From NCBI GenBank assembly GCA_030267965.1, contig BRYA01000506.1, positions 41,493 through 105,492 of the forward strand: a stretch of 64,000 nucleotides of DNA, given 5' to 3'. Below the pieces are notes generated by a model that worked only from the letters and a program-made list of their open reading frames with translations, was not told where the DNA came from and ran no database searches. The DNA is from Triparma columacea. Lineage: Eukaryota > Sar > Bolidophyceae > Parmales > Triparmaceae. Positions 1-11,314 of this stretch are shown here, one piece after another. Numbering within the stretch: position 1 is the first letter of the stretch; each line of letters starts with the position of its first letter. Both the position numbers and the translations under genes were made by a program.

Positions 1-3000
1 CCCCCCCCCCCCCCCCCCCCCGGGTGGTCGTACGTTGACTCTCCGGTCGTGGCATTGTACCAGTAAGCCGTCCCCTCGTCGTCCTCGTATGCCTCCCACC
101 CTTCCGGTAGCTCCTCTCCGCCCGCTCCCTCCTCCTCTGCAGCGTTGGTGAGCCACGACGCGTTCTGCTCCTGGGTGGGCATTGGGGCGGGATCGAGGTC
201 CTCAGCAACGCGCTGCGGTTCCTGCGGAGCCCCAGCCCCAGCCCCAGCCCCAGCCCCAGCCCCAGCCCCAGCCCCAGCCCCAGCCCCAGCCCCAGCCCCA
301 GCCCCAGCCCCAGCCCCAGCCCCAGCCCCAGCCCCAGGCCCAGGCCCACTGGGGTCGTCGAATGTTGACTCCCCCGTGACGTTGCTGTACCAGTACGGTA
401 CTCCCTCGTCCGTGTAGTAAACACTCCACTCCCCCTCCTCTGAAACCTGCCCGAAGCCCTCCCCCGGTCCTTCCTCAGCCGAGCCGTACCCCTCCATGGC
501 GCTGTAGTTGTCTCCCAGCCCAAGGCTCCCCCCCCCCACCCCCATTTTTCCCGCGCTGAACACCCCCGCCGGTTGACCGTCGCTCCCCCAAGCCCTCGGG
601 CTGACGTTACCATGTCCGTCGATGTTGCAGAAGAAGTGCAGCCTCCTCTTCCCCCGACTGTGAATCTTTTTGTAGCAGTCATCGCAAAAAGGGTCGTCGC
701 ACTGGGTGCACCACTTGACCGCCAGCTGCTCCCCGCACTCCTCGCACTCTATCGGACCTATGCGGGAGAAGGTGTGCTCCGCCCTTTTTCCACTAGCGTG
801 CGCCTGAGCATAGCAGCTACTACAATACTTGTCCCCGCAATCATTACAGAACCTTGTCGCCTCCTCCTTTTCGCAGTCGCTGCACTTGGTTTCCTTCTCC
901 TTCGCCTCCTTTTCTTCTTCCGTCATTGCCTTGAGAGGGTCCTCGATTACCTTTCCACTCTTGAGCACCAATTTGCCGTCTGCCTTGGTATAACCATCCT
1001 TAGGAGGCTCCCAAATGGCCTCCCCTGATACGCCATTCAGGTAAAACCACGCGTTGGCATCCTCGCTCCAAGTCTCCTGCCAGGCTCTAGCGTCACTCAT
1101 CATGAACTCCAACTTATCCTTCACCATGGCCTTCACCCTGATTCTCGCCTCGACCCCCCTGTTCCAGGACTGAATCTTGGTCGCAGCTGCGTTCCTCTTC
1201 CTCTGTATCCCCTTGTGGCTGTGCAGCTTCATGCTGACCTCAGTCCTTGCCCTATGTCCCCTGTAGTACTTCTGCACGAGGATTGCGGCCTTCTCCAGCT
1301 TGCGGAGCTCCCTGGCTTGCTCTTCCCGGAGCCTCTTACACCTGGCTATAGAGAGGCACCTACGCATGTGCTTCTGTATTACCGTGCAAGCGTGAGCCTG
1401 TTTGAGGTCCAGCTTCTTCTTGTTGAACTTCTTCCTTCCCCAACGTCCCCGGAGGCATCTCTGGATCTCCCGGGCGTCCAGGTTCCGCTTCTTCTCGAGC
1501 CTGGCCTTCCTGGCCTTGATCCTGCCGAACATTCCCCTCATGTACCTCTCTATGCAGCGGGCCGCGAGATCCCTGTCCCTGGCCTCTAGCCGGCTCTGAC
1601 CCTCCACCCGCGCCCAGTAGCACCTCATGCCGCACTCGATTGTGAGGGCGGCGAACTGCCGAGCCCTCTCGTTGAGAATCTTGTGGTAGTTCACGCGGGT
1701 CTCGACGCCCCTTGCAATTGCCTGAATCTTGACCGCGGCCTCGTATTCCGCCTTGAACCTCTTCTCCTCCCTTATCTTTGAGACCATTAACCTGCTGAGC
1801 CTGCCCCTCCAGGCATTCTGAAGGACGAGCGCCATCCTGTTCTCTAATTTGTCTCTCTCCACATTTCTCATTTTCGTCACGGCGTCGACCCAGACGATCC
1901 ACCCATTGGTGAGCTGCTTCCTGAGCCACTCCTTGAGAAAGAGTTCCATCTTCCTCGTCCCCTGATACCTCAAATACTTGGTCATTTTCTCTTCTTTCTT
2001 CATCATCTTTATGACGCCGCTCCACCTCTCGAACGCGCTACCGACATAACTAAACAGCATGTCCTGCATGATGGCCGCAACCCTCTCGACTGCCCAGCTC
2101 TTCATGTACACGCCCGCTTTCCCGTGCTCGGGGCCAATCTTGCACATTTTCTGAATCTTCATCACATCGTCTTTCACCGCTGCCGTTAAGGCCTGCATTG
2201 AGTGGATTGAGTTTCCGAGCTCCGTTCTCAGCTCGCTCGTGTTGGATTCAACGCCAAGAGCCAGGCACCTGGGGGTTGTGCGATTGAGTACCTCGTCCTC
2301 CTCGTCCAAGTCGTTATTTAGACTGCTGCTGCCATATACCGTGTTCCCACGACGCTTCTTTTTGGGGCTTTTTTTTCTGGCGCCGCTCAAGTTGAGTTTC
2401 ATACCATCTCCTCCTCCTCGTCGCCCTGCCAAGTTTTCATCCTCGTCGTCGTCGTTGCCCCTCCCGAAACCTGCCTCGAGCTGCTGCTGTAAAAACTTTT
2501 CCACCTCATTCACGCTGCTCCTCTTCCCCCTCCCCATCCCAAGCTCCTCCTCTAGATCCCTCAAATCTGACTCACTCAACCCAAGGTGCTGTTGCATAAG
2601 CAATATCTCTTCCCTCTCCCTCTTGCGCGCCTCGATCTCCTCCGGCCGGGGCTCCCTGGGAATTCTGTTCACGAAGGTCGATTTCGAGGTTACCGAAGGC
2701 AAGGCAAACACAGGGATTATTCCGACCTTGGGAACCCCAGGAGTGCCGGCTGCTCCGGTGGTCATCCCAGCACCTACCTCGAAAGCGCCCCTCCCGTCCG
2801 TTGTCAGGATGGGCAGGGTGCTGAAACCCGAGGTTTGGTTGCTGCTTTTGTTGTTCATCTTTCTCTTTTTTGTCTTTGAATTCTTAGTGCTGTGGGAGCC
2901 GACGCTACCGTCGCTTTTCTTCCTGTGCAAGTGGCCTTGTGTACTGTCATCCAGGGAGGACAGGTCAATTCCCAGCGACTTTGCGAACTTGTCAATGGAC

Positions 3001-3419
3001 ATGGTGATCTCCTCTTCCTCATCATCGCTATCTCCACCTCGAAGCTCCTTATTATGACCCCTGACGGTCCTGAGCTTCTTGGTGTTTGTCCGAACCCTAG
3101 ACACTTCTTCCTTCATCCTCCGCCGCGTCCGCTCCAGCTCCTTGGCAAGCCTGGCCTGCTGCTGGTTAAGCCGCCTAAGAGCTTCAGCAGACTTTGCAGT
3201 GGCAGTGGCAGAGGGGTCGGCGTACCCGTAGTTTGTGGGGGATGGGGGAGGCTCCTCCTCATCTATGCTTCCCATCTCCATGGTCGAAGTCCCCGATACA
3301 CTCCCATTGTGCAAGCCCTTTCTCCGAGGGTCTCCCTTTTTCGTTGACTCCCCATTCAATGGCCGGGAATTCATCATCGCCAGCTGCTTATCCTGGAGGG
3401 TTCCTCCGAAGACGAGCAT
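1..3419 (-). CDS. Large IQ-motif / B-box / WW-domain protein (3' end beyond window)
   Basis: One uninterrupted frame runs from ATG at 3419 to the left edge, about 1,139 codons with no stop or intron. The N-terminal half is charged, Lys/Asp/Glu-rich and coiled-coil-like. Residues about 520-770 carry a run of degenerate IQ motifs such as [29 protein letters not shown] and [13 protein letters not shown]-like segment follows at about 780-806 ([18 protein letters not shown]). Two B-box-type zinc fingers lie at about 845-926, beginning [16 protein letters not shown] and [17 protein letters not shown] second WW is at about 995-1021 ([18 protein letters not shown]). A Gly-Ala dipeptide tract follows, and a third WW ([19 protein letters not shown]) is near the edge. 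IQ motifs suggest calmodulin or myosin light-chain binding and WW domains suggest proline-rich partners. No named family was recognised. It shares a 690-bp divergent upstream region with the cyclase gene at 4110. Confidence 0.8.
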   Translation of the reverse strand, partial: MLVFGGTLQDKQLAMMNSRPLNGESTKKGDPRRKGLHNGSVSGTSTMEMGSIDEEEPPPSPTNYGYADPSATATAKSAEALRRLNQQQARLAKELERTRRRMKEEVSRVRTNTKKLRTVRGHNKELRGGDSDDEEEEITMSIDKFAKSLGIDLSSLDDSTQGHLHRKKSDGSVGSHSTKNSKTKKRKMNNKSSNQTSGFSTLPILTTDGRGAFEVGAGMTTGAAGTPGVPKVGIIPVFALPSVTSKSTFVNRIPREPRPEEIEARKREREEILLMQQHLGLSESDLRDLEEELGMGRGKRSSVNEVEKFLQQQLEAGFGRGNDDDEDENLAGRRGGGDGMKLNLSGARKKSPKKKRRGNTVYGSSSLNNDLDEEDEVLNRTTPRCLALGVESNTSELRTELGNSIHSMQALTAAVKDDVMKIQKMCKIGPEHGKAGVYMKSWAVERVAAIMQDMLFSYVGSAFERWSGVIKMMKKEEKMTKYLRYQGTRKMELFLKEWLRKQLTNGWIVWVDAVTKMRNVERDKLENRMALVLQNAWRGRLSRLMVSKIREEKRFKAEYEAAVKIQAIARGVETRVNYHKILNERARQFAALTIECGMRCYWARVEGQSRLEARDRDLAARCIERYMRGMFGRIKARKARLEKKRNLDAREIQRCLRGRWGRKKFNKKKLDLKQAHACTVIQKHMRRCLSIARCKRLREEQARELRKLEKAAILVQKYYRGHRARTEVSMKLHSHKGIQRKRNAAATKIQSWNRGVEARIRVKAMVKDKLEFMMSDARAWQETWSEDANAWFYLNGVSGEAIWEPPKDGYTKADGKLVLKSGKVIEDPLKAMTEEEKEAKEKETKCSDCEKEEATRFCNDCGDKYCSSCYAQAHASGKRAEHTFSRIGPIECEECGEQLAVKWCTQCDDPFCDDCYKKIHSRGKRRLHFFCNIDGHGNVSPRAWGSDGQPAGVFSAGKMGVGGGSLGLGDNYSAMEGYGSAEEGPGEGFGQVSEEGEWSVYYTDEGVPYWYSNVTGESTFDDPSGPGPGAGAGAGAGAGAGAGAGAGAGAGAGAGAGAGAGAGAPQEPQRVAEDLDPAPMPTQEQNASWLTNAAEEEGAGGEELPEGWEAYEDDEGTAYWYNATTGESTYDHPGGGGGG
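229..343. repeat. Hexanucleotide repeat (AGCCCC)n inside coding sequence
   Basis: About 18 nearly perfect tandem copies of a 6-nt unit. Read on the minus strand in the frame of the IQ/WW gene it encodes a Gly-Ala tract ending in Gly-Pro, joining the second and third WW domains. The unit is a whole number of codons, so length changes keep the frame. The alternating Ala-Pro, Pro-Gln and Gly-Trp readings of other frames are by-products. Confidence 0.9.
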
Positions 3420-4109
3420 TGTTGGCCGTGTGGGGGGAGGGAGAGTGTTGGGAGAAGGGGAAGAGGAAGTTGTTGTGATGAGGAACAACAACCCAACAGC
3501 ACAAGGGTGAATAAGGAAAAGTTGAGAATTTCAGGGATTAGAGGCCTCGTTCGTTCGGACTTTTTTTCTAATTCTACGGGGCTTTCCCCCACATTCTCGT
3601 TAAGGCACCTCATAAAAACGATGTCGGGTACACACATTTTGTTTTTCAGCTTTCCCTTGATTTATATCCGGACCCTCGCGACGCAAGCGGCTCCTCGATT
3701 GAAACATCGGCACCCACGATGACCAGGCTGAGTCCTGGCTGGTTCCAACCCAAACAAACATTTCGAGGGTGAAATCTGAGGAAATAAAATCATCTTCAAG
3801 AAGAAATTGATGTGGTGGTGGTTGCAGTATTTGCAGGGTCAGAGGTAGGTTGTTAATTGTTAGAGGATCCTCATCCTTGAGATTAGTGCATTAGCGGCAT
3901 TTTGCACTTGCGAAGTCAAAGGTTTCCACTAAATCTTACTCAGGAGACGGTTTGTTGCTCCTACTGACCTTCAGAACTTGTTTTGAAAGAGCAGTTTCGC
4001 AGGCTTTCCACGGGGGTCTTGAGTGCAAGTGTTCTTGACTGCTGAAAACTAGGTGGTAGAGTTCTCTCTCTCTAGTTTCTAGTTGTCTATTAGATAACGC
4101 GGTCTCGCG
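3420..4109. promoter_or_regulatory. Divergent intergenic region
   Basis: This 690-bp gap lies between two divergent start codons (3419 minus, 4110 plus), so it must hold both 5' UTRs and both promoters. I see no RNA gene, no convincing ORF and no clear repeat. A CT-rich stretch lies about 30-50 nt before the cyclase ATG. Confidence 0.4.
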
Positions 4110-7100
4110 ATGCCTTCAACCTCGTCGGTGTCTCCGGATGCAAGCTCTCAACAACATGCTGCTGCTGCTTCACGGAAGAGCTCTGTGACAGGTTCTCGCA
4201 AGGGGTCTATAACTTCGTTCTTTTCTACCTCCAAGGTGTCAACCTACCAGTCGCTTGATCCGGAGAAGTTCAGCTCCCTTATGTCGTACCAGGCGATTGA
4301 TTTCGAGGAGAGCATCGAGTGCTTCACTGAACACACCAACAAGCTCAAGAATCTCCTTGAGTGTGATGCTTGTCACCTCTTTCTCGTGGACGAGAAGGAG
4401 CATCAGCTATATACATTTTTGAAGCTCGAGGGGAGTGATGCCTCCACCAAGATTTTCAAGCCTATGGATAGGGGCCTCGGGTCTCAGGTCGTCGACCAGG
4501 TGGACGGTTTAATTGTTGACAACGTTCAGCTGAGCCCGAGATGGGATAGCACGGTTGATGAGCTTTCCCATTTTACTACATCCTCGTACCTTGCTTGGCC
4601 GCTCCGTAATCCGGCCGGAGAGTGCTTCGGGGTGATTGAAGCCCGTAACAAAACTGACAAGACTGCCTTCTCCACTAGCGACACCCAAGTGACGCAGATC
4701 TTCGCCCAGCAGCTTTCGTCCGCAATTTTCAGATCTAAGCAGAATGCCTTACTTGCTGATAGGGATGACGCCTTCCGCAAAGCTTACGAGAAGAACTTCG
4801 ACGAATCTGAGGCCATTGTTTTGAGGGAAGAGCGAAGAGCTCGTTTGTCTGGAGATGCCTCGCTCAAGTTTGCGGCAGACGAGCTCGGGGTCCATAAGAT
4901 GTCCATCAGCGACATCCAGCGTTGGGACTATGACGTTTTTTCCAGGAGCATGGAGGAACTTGAAATGCTCTTCATCGATGTCTTTCAGGATAGGGGACTT
5001 TTTGGTAGGTTCTCTATAGACATAAAAACCTTCATGACGTTCACAAAGAACATCGTTGCCGGCTACAATGCCGATACTCCGTACCACAACCACTACCACG
5101 GGTTCGACGTCATGCATGTGTCTTACTTGTTCATCTCCACCTGCGGGGCGGATGCCTTCCTCGAGGATTTCAACGTCCTCTCTATTCTTGTGGGCGCCTT
5201 GGCCCACGACGTCGGTCACGACGGGCGCAACAACTCGTTCCATGCGACGACAATGTCGGAGCTTGCCATCACTTACAACAGCATCTCCATCTTGGAGAAC
5301 TTCTCGGCGGCGTACCTGTTCAGGACGACCAAAAAAGCCGATTGCGATATTTTTGAGAGAATGGATGGCCCAGAGGTCAAGAAGTTGAGAGGTCGCTTGA
5401 TTGAGATGATTCTGGACACTGACGCCAAGAACCACTTCATTCTCATGACTCGCTTCAAACATGGGATGGAGATGAAACAGTTGAGCAGGGGGCTTCTCAG
5501 CAGCATGATATTGCATATCTCTGACGTAAGCAACCCAACGAGGCCGAACCCTATTTCCAGAAAGTGGAGTTTTGCCGTTCAGGAGGAGTTCTTCAGGCAG
5601 GGTGACAAGGAGAAAGAGCTCGGACTCGCCATTTCGCCGTTCATGGACAGGGAGTACGAGAACCTTCCGAGGATGCAGGGTGCCTTCATCGACGCTATCG
5701 TGTCCCCGGTCTTTCAACTATGTGCTGAGTTCCTTCCCAAAATTGAGAAGAACTGCATTAAGAACATGCAGGTCAACAGGGCGTTCTGGAACAAACTGCA
5801 AAACAAACAAATTATGACGACAGCAAATGTCAAGAAGGACATTGAGAGGTCGGAAAACAAGTCGGTTGATGGTGGCGGTGATGCGGGAGATCTACCGGGA
5901 GTTGCTTCGATGGAATCATCAAAATCGTTTCAAGCCCCAAGGAACGAACAATCTGCGATCCCTGGCATTCCTCAGAATGCCCCCAAGGAGGCATCAGAAA
6001 GGAGTAGGAAGATGAGCCTGATCGCCTTGAAGGGAAGTCAGGCGGAGGCTCTCAATGAGTCTGTGGCAAAGATGGTCGAGACTGTATCTGACAGTGGTCC
6101 ATCTATACAGAATTTCCTCTCCTTCAGCAAGGAGGATCATGTAATAATGAAGGAGAAGATGTTGAAGGCTCTGGACAGCAACGGGGTGCAACTTGTCATG
6201 CTTATCGCAACTGCATACGCTTTGGTAGCAGATGACTTGTCGCTTTGGGTTGGGGACAAGGACAACGATGGAGCGCTTTCCATCACCACTTTCATTGTCC
6301 TCATTCTGTTCGCGGTGGAGCTTATCATCAGTGTTTACTGTGTGCCCGACTACATGCATTTTTTCTTCTGGCTCGATTTGATAGGTGAGTACTGAGTAGG
6401 GGTGTATACTGAGGGGGGGGCGCTTACTTCTGCATATTTCACAGTTCTCGACTGACTCCTATCGCCACCCATTTTTGTCGCAACGCAACACCTTATCGCG
6501 ACCCGCGCAGCTGCCCTCTCACTCATTCCAGAGATTGGGTTTTTGGTTGGAGAGGACGACTTCTCAAGTAACACTGGGGCGAACACGTTGGAGGAACATG
6601 GAACCCTGACGAGGGCTGGAAGAGCGGCCAAGGCCGGGGCTAGGGCTGGGAGGGTGGCGAGGGTTCTCCGACTCATCAGGCTTGTCAGGATTATCAAGCT
6701 CGTCAAGTGGATCGGTTCTTATTTCAAGAGAAAGGCCAAGGAGATCTCAAACCAAGAAATTGCGGACGAGGCGGAGGAAGTTGACATGAAGATGAGCAAC
6801 GTTGGGAGGAGGATGACGGAGAGCATCACCAAGAAGGTGATCCTTGCTGTAATTTTCATGCTTTTGACATTCTCGCTTTTTAATGATCTTCCGACTCCCG
6901 ACGCGAGAGTGTGGCAGCTAGATGACTTGCAGAAGCTCGATGGCGAAACTAGAGCCGATTTTAGGGATGAGTACATTAAGAGGTACTCGGTGAGCAGCGA
7001 CGAAAACCCGACAGTGCTCTTTGAGTTGGTTGGCGTTAACGAAAAATACAAGGTTGAGGGTAAGTTACAGTCGCTCAGAACAATTGAGATTGAGGTGATC

Positions 7101-8441
7101 AGGTCCCCCTCGAACGAATCCGTTTACGCTCTCTTTGACATTTCAAAGGAGAGCCAGAACACTGCCATGCATTCCTTCCTCATGACGCTTGTAGTGACGT
7201 CCTTGTTGGCCTCCTTGAGTATGTTGTTCTCTAGGGACGCGTACAATATAATGATCAAGCCTATAGAGAAGATGAAACACACGGTGCAGAAGCTTAGCGA
7301 GAACCCCTTCCTCCACCTGGAGAAGCTCAAGAAGGAAGATGTTGACGATGAAAATGAAACCGATATGCTCGAGGCTGCGATCACCAAGATGGCAAGGCTG
7401 CTGCAGATTGGTTTCGGGTCCGCGGGGGCAGAGATCATTGCCAACAATTTGAGCGACGGTGGCGAGCTCAACCCGATGGTTCCGGGAAGCAAGATTGAGG
7501 CCATCTTTGGCTTCTGTGACATAAGAGATTTCACGTTTGCTACCGAGGGGCTCCAGCAAGACGTGATGCTGTTCGTGAACAAGATTGCGGATATTACTCA
7601 TAAGCACGTTGTGGACAGTGGCGGGGCTCCTAATAAGAACATAGGTGATGCGTTCCTCTTGGTTTGGAAACTCAAGGGCGGGGGGGGGGAGCTTCAGAAA
7701 GCTTTGTACGACAGTGCGTTGCTGAGCTTCATCAAGATTATCGACGACATCAAGAGGATGGGGAACCTTGCTGCCTTCATGGACGGCGCGGACGACACTG
7801 CAGCGTGGAGGAGCAGTCTGCAGGACTTCCAGGTGGCCATGGGCTTTGGCTTGCACACTGGCTGGGCCATCGAGGGGAGCATTGGGAGCAAGGTGAAGGT
7901 AGACGCAAGCTACTTGAGCCCGCACGTCAACCTAGCAAGCAGGCTGGAGGCAGCCACGAAGCAATTCAAGGTGCCCCTCCTCATGAGTGAAGATTTTGTA
8001 AAGGGGCTGACCGGGAACGCCCAGAATAATTGCAGGAGGGTAGACTCCGTGACTTTTAAGGGGAGCAACGAGCCGATGAAGATATTTCACTTCGACGCCA
8101 AGGCGTATGACGAGATGAAGGGGAAGCCCGATAGTGATTTGAGTGCCCTGCTGAAGGAATGCAAATGGGACGAGAACATGGCCGTGGCCAAGGGGGTTGA
8201 CCGCGCCGAGCTCGAGAACCTTTTCTCCAGCGAGAAAGGCGTGCTGATAAAGCAAGTCTACGACAGGGCGTTCGAGAGTTACATCGACGGGGACTGGGAG
8301 AAAGCCAAAATATTATTGTGCATATGGCTGGAGGCGTTCCCACAGGACAAGGTGGGCGCGGTGTTGTTGGAAAGGCTGAAGGACGCGGGGTTCACGGCGC
8401 CAGGTGACTGGCAGGGGTACCACGCGCTTACCGAAAAGTAG
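4110..8441 (+). CDS. GAF - cyclic-nucleotide phosphodiesterase - voltage sensor - class III nucleotidyl cyclase fusion
   Basis: Two exons (4110-6384, 6511-8441; phase-1 intron) give 1,401 residues. The join restores an S3-like LDLIAALSLIPEIGF. A GAF domain spans about 60-215. The class I PDE domain (about 270-560) has HNHYH at 326-330, AHDVGH with H366/D367, D472 in HISDVSNP and Q523 in the purine-clamp position, so its key residues are present. Four hydrophobic segments follow, the last an Arg/Lys-rich S4 (RVLRLIRLVRIIKLVKW, about 807-827). Two more membrane segments (about 867-885 and 978-998) flank a loop of about 95 residues, followed by a HAMP-like linker. The cyclase domain (about 1083-1260) has metal aspartates in FCDIRDFT and KNIGDAFL, and the Asn/Arg of VNLASRLEA. 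The protein could both make and destroy cAMP or cGMP at a membrane under voltage control. ATP versus GTP preference cannot be read; the usual adenine-selecting Asp aligns with Ser. Confidence 0.85.
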
Positions 8442-8544
8442 AAAGGGTAGGGTGGGGTGGCGAGGGGTGGGGAGGGGAGGGAGGGTTCAGGAGTAGAAAT
8501 GAAAGACAATGGTGATTGTTATACAAACAGTTTGTGCGCATTAA

Positions 8545-9666
8545 TTATTCAGAAGTGTCGGTTGCAATGTCGTGGAGGGGGAGAACGGAGTTGGGATTGT
8601 TCATTTTGGAGAAGAGGGAGGATAGGGAAAGGGGATTTGAATTCGACTGAGTTGTGCTCTCTTTCTTTTTCTTGACTACAGGTGCCAGCATCTCATCTCC
8701 AGGGCTCGGAGGAGGAGCTTCGTATTTTTTTGAGGGGGGAGGGGGGAGAAAAGAAGGAGGCTTGGGATTCTTGAGGCCCGCTGCTTGGCGTTCGACCTGC
8801 GGTGCAGGTGGAGTCGGAGCTGGAGCTGGAGCTGGAGCGGCAGTGGATGGAGAGGAAGGAACGAAGGAGGGAGGCCGCGGCTTTTTGAGCCCAGGAGCCT
8901 GGAGCTCCACCCGAGAAGTAGGAGGTTGGGGGAAGGAAAGAGGATTGCGGGTGGGAACTGAGGGTTGGGGGGGAGGCTCTACACGAGAGTTGAAATTAGA
9001 CTCGGGACGACTTGTCGTTGCACGAGACACAAAACGAGGGTCGTGGAAATCGGCACCCTGCACGGGCTTGTGTTTGCGACGAACACCCATAAGAGAAGTT
9101 GAAGGGTCAACAAAGGTGGGGTCAATAAAACCCTCCTCGACCTTCATTATAGGATTGCGTGCAGTGTAACCTAGGGCCTGCTGACGGGCACTATTAAAAG
9201 CGAGGAGATCCTTGTTGCGCTGCGTCTCGCGCTCTATCCGTTCAGTCTTTTCCACCTGCTTCTTATGGTGTAGCACCTTGTTGTAAGCCTGTATCTTGAG
9301 CTCCTTTATCTCATTCTCCGGCATCTCAAAGAGATCACGCATAGGAATAGAACCATCAACAGACTCGTCCCACTGGTCACCGTACACAGCCTTCCCCTTC
9401 ATGTCATACTCCGCCCGCTTCTCCTCAAGCAGCTTCTCAGTCTCCTGACCAGAATCAAGCGCAGCCTTTCGCATGCGGGACCCCTTTAGTCGCTTCTCCA
9501 GTCTCTTCATCTGAGCCATAATCTTCGACTCCCTCTCGCCTTCCTTACGAGCCCTAGCATCGTCCAACTCCTCTTGAGTAAGGTATGCTCTAGGCTGACC
9601 CTTAAACCCACACACAGCGCAAACAAACGCAAGAAGTACACCCCCCGTAATAATCAGGAGTAACAT
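8545..9666 (-). CDS. Membrane-anchored coiled-coil / proline-rich protein, unknown function
   Basis: Single exon, 373 residues, starting at ATG 9666. Residues 3-20 form one strongly hydrophobic segment (LLLIITGGVLLAFVCAVCG), a signal anchor or signal peptide. A charged helical region from about 28 to 170 is rich in Lys, Arg and Glu and probably a coiled coil. The C-terminal half is low-complexity and Pro-rich, with two copies of a motif, RVELQAPGLKKPRPPSF and QVERQAAGLKNPKPPSF. The tail is Lys/Ser-rich. No family was recognised. The most likely topology is a single-pass protein with a large cytosolic domain. It converges with the cyclase gene across about 100 bp. Confidence 0.7.
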   Translation of the reverse strand: MLLLIITGGVLLAFVCAVCGFKGQPRAYLTQEELDDARARKEGERESKIMAQMKRLEKRLKGSRMRKAALDSGQETEKLLEEKRAEYDMKGKAVYGDQWDESVDGSIPMRDLFEMPENEIKELKIQAYNKVLHHKKQVEKTERIERETQRNKDLLAFNSARQQALGYTARNPIMKVEEGFIDPTFVDPSTSLMGVRRKHKPVQGADFHDPRFVSRATTSRPESNFNSRVEPPPQPSVPTRNPLSFPQPPTSRVELQAPGLKKPRPPSFVPSSPSTAAPAPAPAPTPPAPQVERQAAGLKNPKPPSFLPPPPSKKYEAPPPSPGDEMLAPVVKKKKESTTQSNSNPLSLSSLFSKMNNPNSVLPLHDIATDTSE

Positions 9667-10502
9667 CGCGGCGGAAGACTTCCAAACGTTGGTCTTGGTG
9701 CTGAAACTTTAAATTATCCTTCCGAGATGGGATAGCAGCATCCAGTATTGTGGAGTTGTGTGGCGTAATGCGGTGGGAAATAGAGGTTCGTTCTCTATTG
9801 AAAAGATGGGCGACTGAGCAGATGTAGCGGCAAAAACTCTTGCGGAAAGACCCTGAATTGTGAGAACAGGACTGGGTTTTTTGTCTCAAAAATTTTGCAA
9901 GGTAATTTGTGATTAATTTTTTTAATTTTTTGTCTAGATATATTGATGTTACATATATAAGTTCATTCTGATGTTATTGGTTGTGTAAAGAGAAAATCTG
10001 AATAGCAAAATTAATATTTTTGAGTTTCAATATTTCGTTTAATTGATATTCACATCTTGATAACTATCTATATATCATCTACATGGATTGAGAATAAGTA
10101 ATATCAAAATGTGAATGAAATAAAATTTTATTATTATACTGGACAACACATTTTGTTTGAAATCTTTATAAATTGGTAATAGATCATATGAAAACCTCTA
10201 ATATGAATTTGAAACAATTCCAATTGAATGGGAAAATTCGTAAAAAATTTTTGGTCAAAATTTCGACTGGCCCTTTCCTTAAATTTCCCGCGATTTCAGA
10301 AACATCGAAACCACCTGTGCATTCATAGACTGAAGTACACCTTCCTGAATTTATTTTCATGCACGGGTAACCCTCTGGAGAGACAATTCCCAAACCAACT
10401 GCCTTGAAAATCAAACCCAAGACAAATAATCTTATCTGGATTCAGCGCCGTCTTCTCAACAAGTAAGCCTCTGTCATCCAACGCCGCCATCAATACACAA
10501 CC
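9667..10502. other. AT-rich intergenic region
   Basis: An 836-bp gap between divergent genes. From about 9890 to 10420 the sequence is strikingly AT-rich compared with the GC-rich genes on both sides, with many short A and T runs. A 78-codon minus-strand ORF at 10184-10420 lacks any recognisable feature and I do not call it. The final 80 bp before 10503 return to normal composition and would hold the 5' UTR of the next gene. Confidence 0.6.
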
Positions 10503-11314
10503 ATGTCTCTCCCGTCAGGAACTGCCCCTCAGTTTGAGGAGAAGACAGCTGCCGAGAGGCAGGCCAGTCGGCGCATGACTACTAAGGAGAAGAGGACCGC
10601 CGAGGCTGCCCTCAAGAGGAAGGAACAGACGTTTAAGAAAATGATTGGGCTGTGTGCTTATGAGTGCAAGGTGATGCGTAGTGAGCTGTTGGAAGTAATA
10701 GACTATGGTGGTGGGGAGTTCATCAAGGAGAAGGAGAAGGTGGATGCTACTTCTTGGAATTGGCTCAGGTGCGAAGGAGTGATGTCCATGTCATATTCGC
10801 GCGTCCGTAGCCTTACACCCTCCTTACCCTCGTCCCAACCCCACCCCAACCCTTCAGCCGAAACGGATCGAATGGGCTGGCAGATTGCTCGCGTGAGGAG
10901 ATAATGAATTACAAGGCCGCATTTTCTGAGGATCAGTGGGAAGGGATGATGAAAACCTGGGAGATTGTTGAGGATCGGGCAAGGACGGTCGAGAAGAAGC
11001 TGCTGTCCCCGCTCGAGGGCCAGCTCAAGTCTGCAAACAAAAGGTTGAGGAAGACGAACGAACTCGCAAAGTTGTGTGACGAGCTGCTTGAAAATTACGA
11101 CGCAATATACGATGACATGGAACACATTGAAGTCGAGGCGAAGGCCTTCATGTCTCGCTACAGCGACCTCGACGATACGTCAAAGTCCTACAAAAAACAT
11201 GTGGTGCTAGATGATTGTACACTGTTGAAGGAATTGCGCGAGCTGCTGCACGGCACTGCCGACGACAGTACGAAGGCATCGGGAGCCGACGATGGTAGCA
11301 TAGTTTCCACCTAA
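10503..11314 (+). CDS. Small coiled-coil protein, unknown function
   Basis: Two exons (10503-10768, 10858-11314) joined by an 89-nt phase-2 intron with GTGCGA donor and CTTCAG acceptor give 240 residues. The acceptor was chosen because it alone keeps phase and opens into the frame continuing as NYKAAFSEDQWEGMMKTWE. The protein is hydrophilic and largely helical with heptad-like Leu spacing, an N-terminal basic stretch (about 15-45) and an acidic C-terminal half. There is no signal peptide, membrane segment or known motif. A cytoskeletal or structural role is possible but unsupported. The stop codon lies within a direct repeat described separately. Confidence 0.65.

Noticed and set aside
145..429. 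Short ORFs coding Ala-Pro, Pro-Gln and Gly-Trp dipeptide runs
   Set aside because: They are alternative-frame readings of the hexanucleotide repeat. The long minus-strand frame continuing over 3.4 kb with recognisable domains is the real one.
1360..2025. 221-codon minus-strand ORF
   Set aside because: It overlaps the IQ/B-box/WW gene in a different frame and has no domain; codon-shadow of a Lys/Arg-rich coding region.
2239..3057. 272-codon plus-strand ORF rich in Ser, Leu and Phe
   Set aside because: Antisense shadow of the Glu/Lys/Ser-rich coding region of the same gene.
4749..5717. 322-codon minus-strand ORF opposite the PDE domain
   Set aside because: The plus-strand frame has intact PDE motifs; the antisense frame has none.
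10184..10420. 78-codon minus-strand ORF in the AT-rich gap
   Set aside because: No conserved motif, and about what an AT-rich stretch of this size could give by chance; not supportable as a gene.
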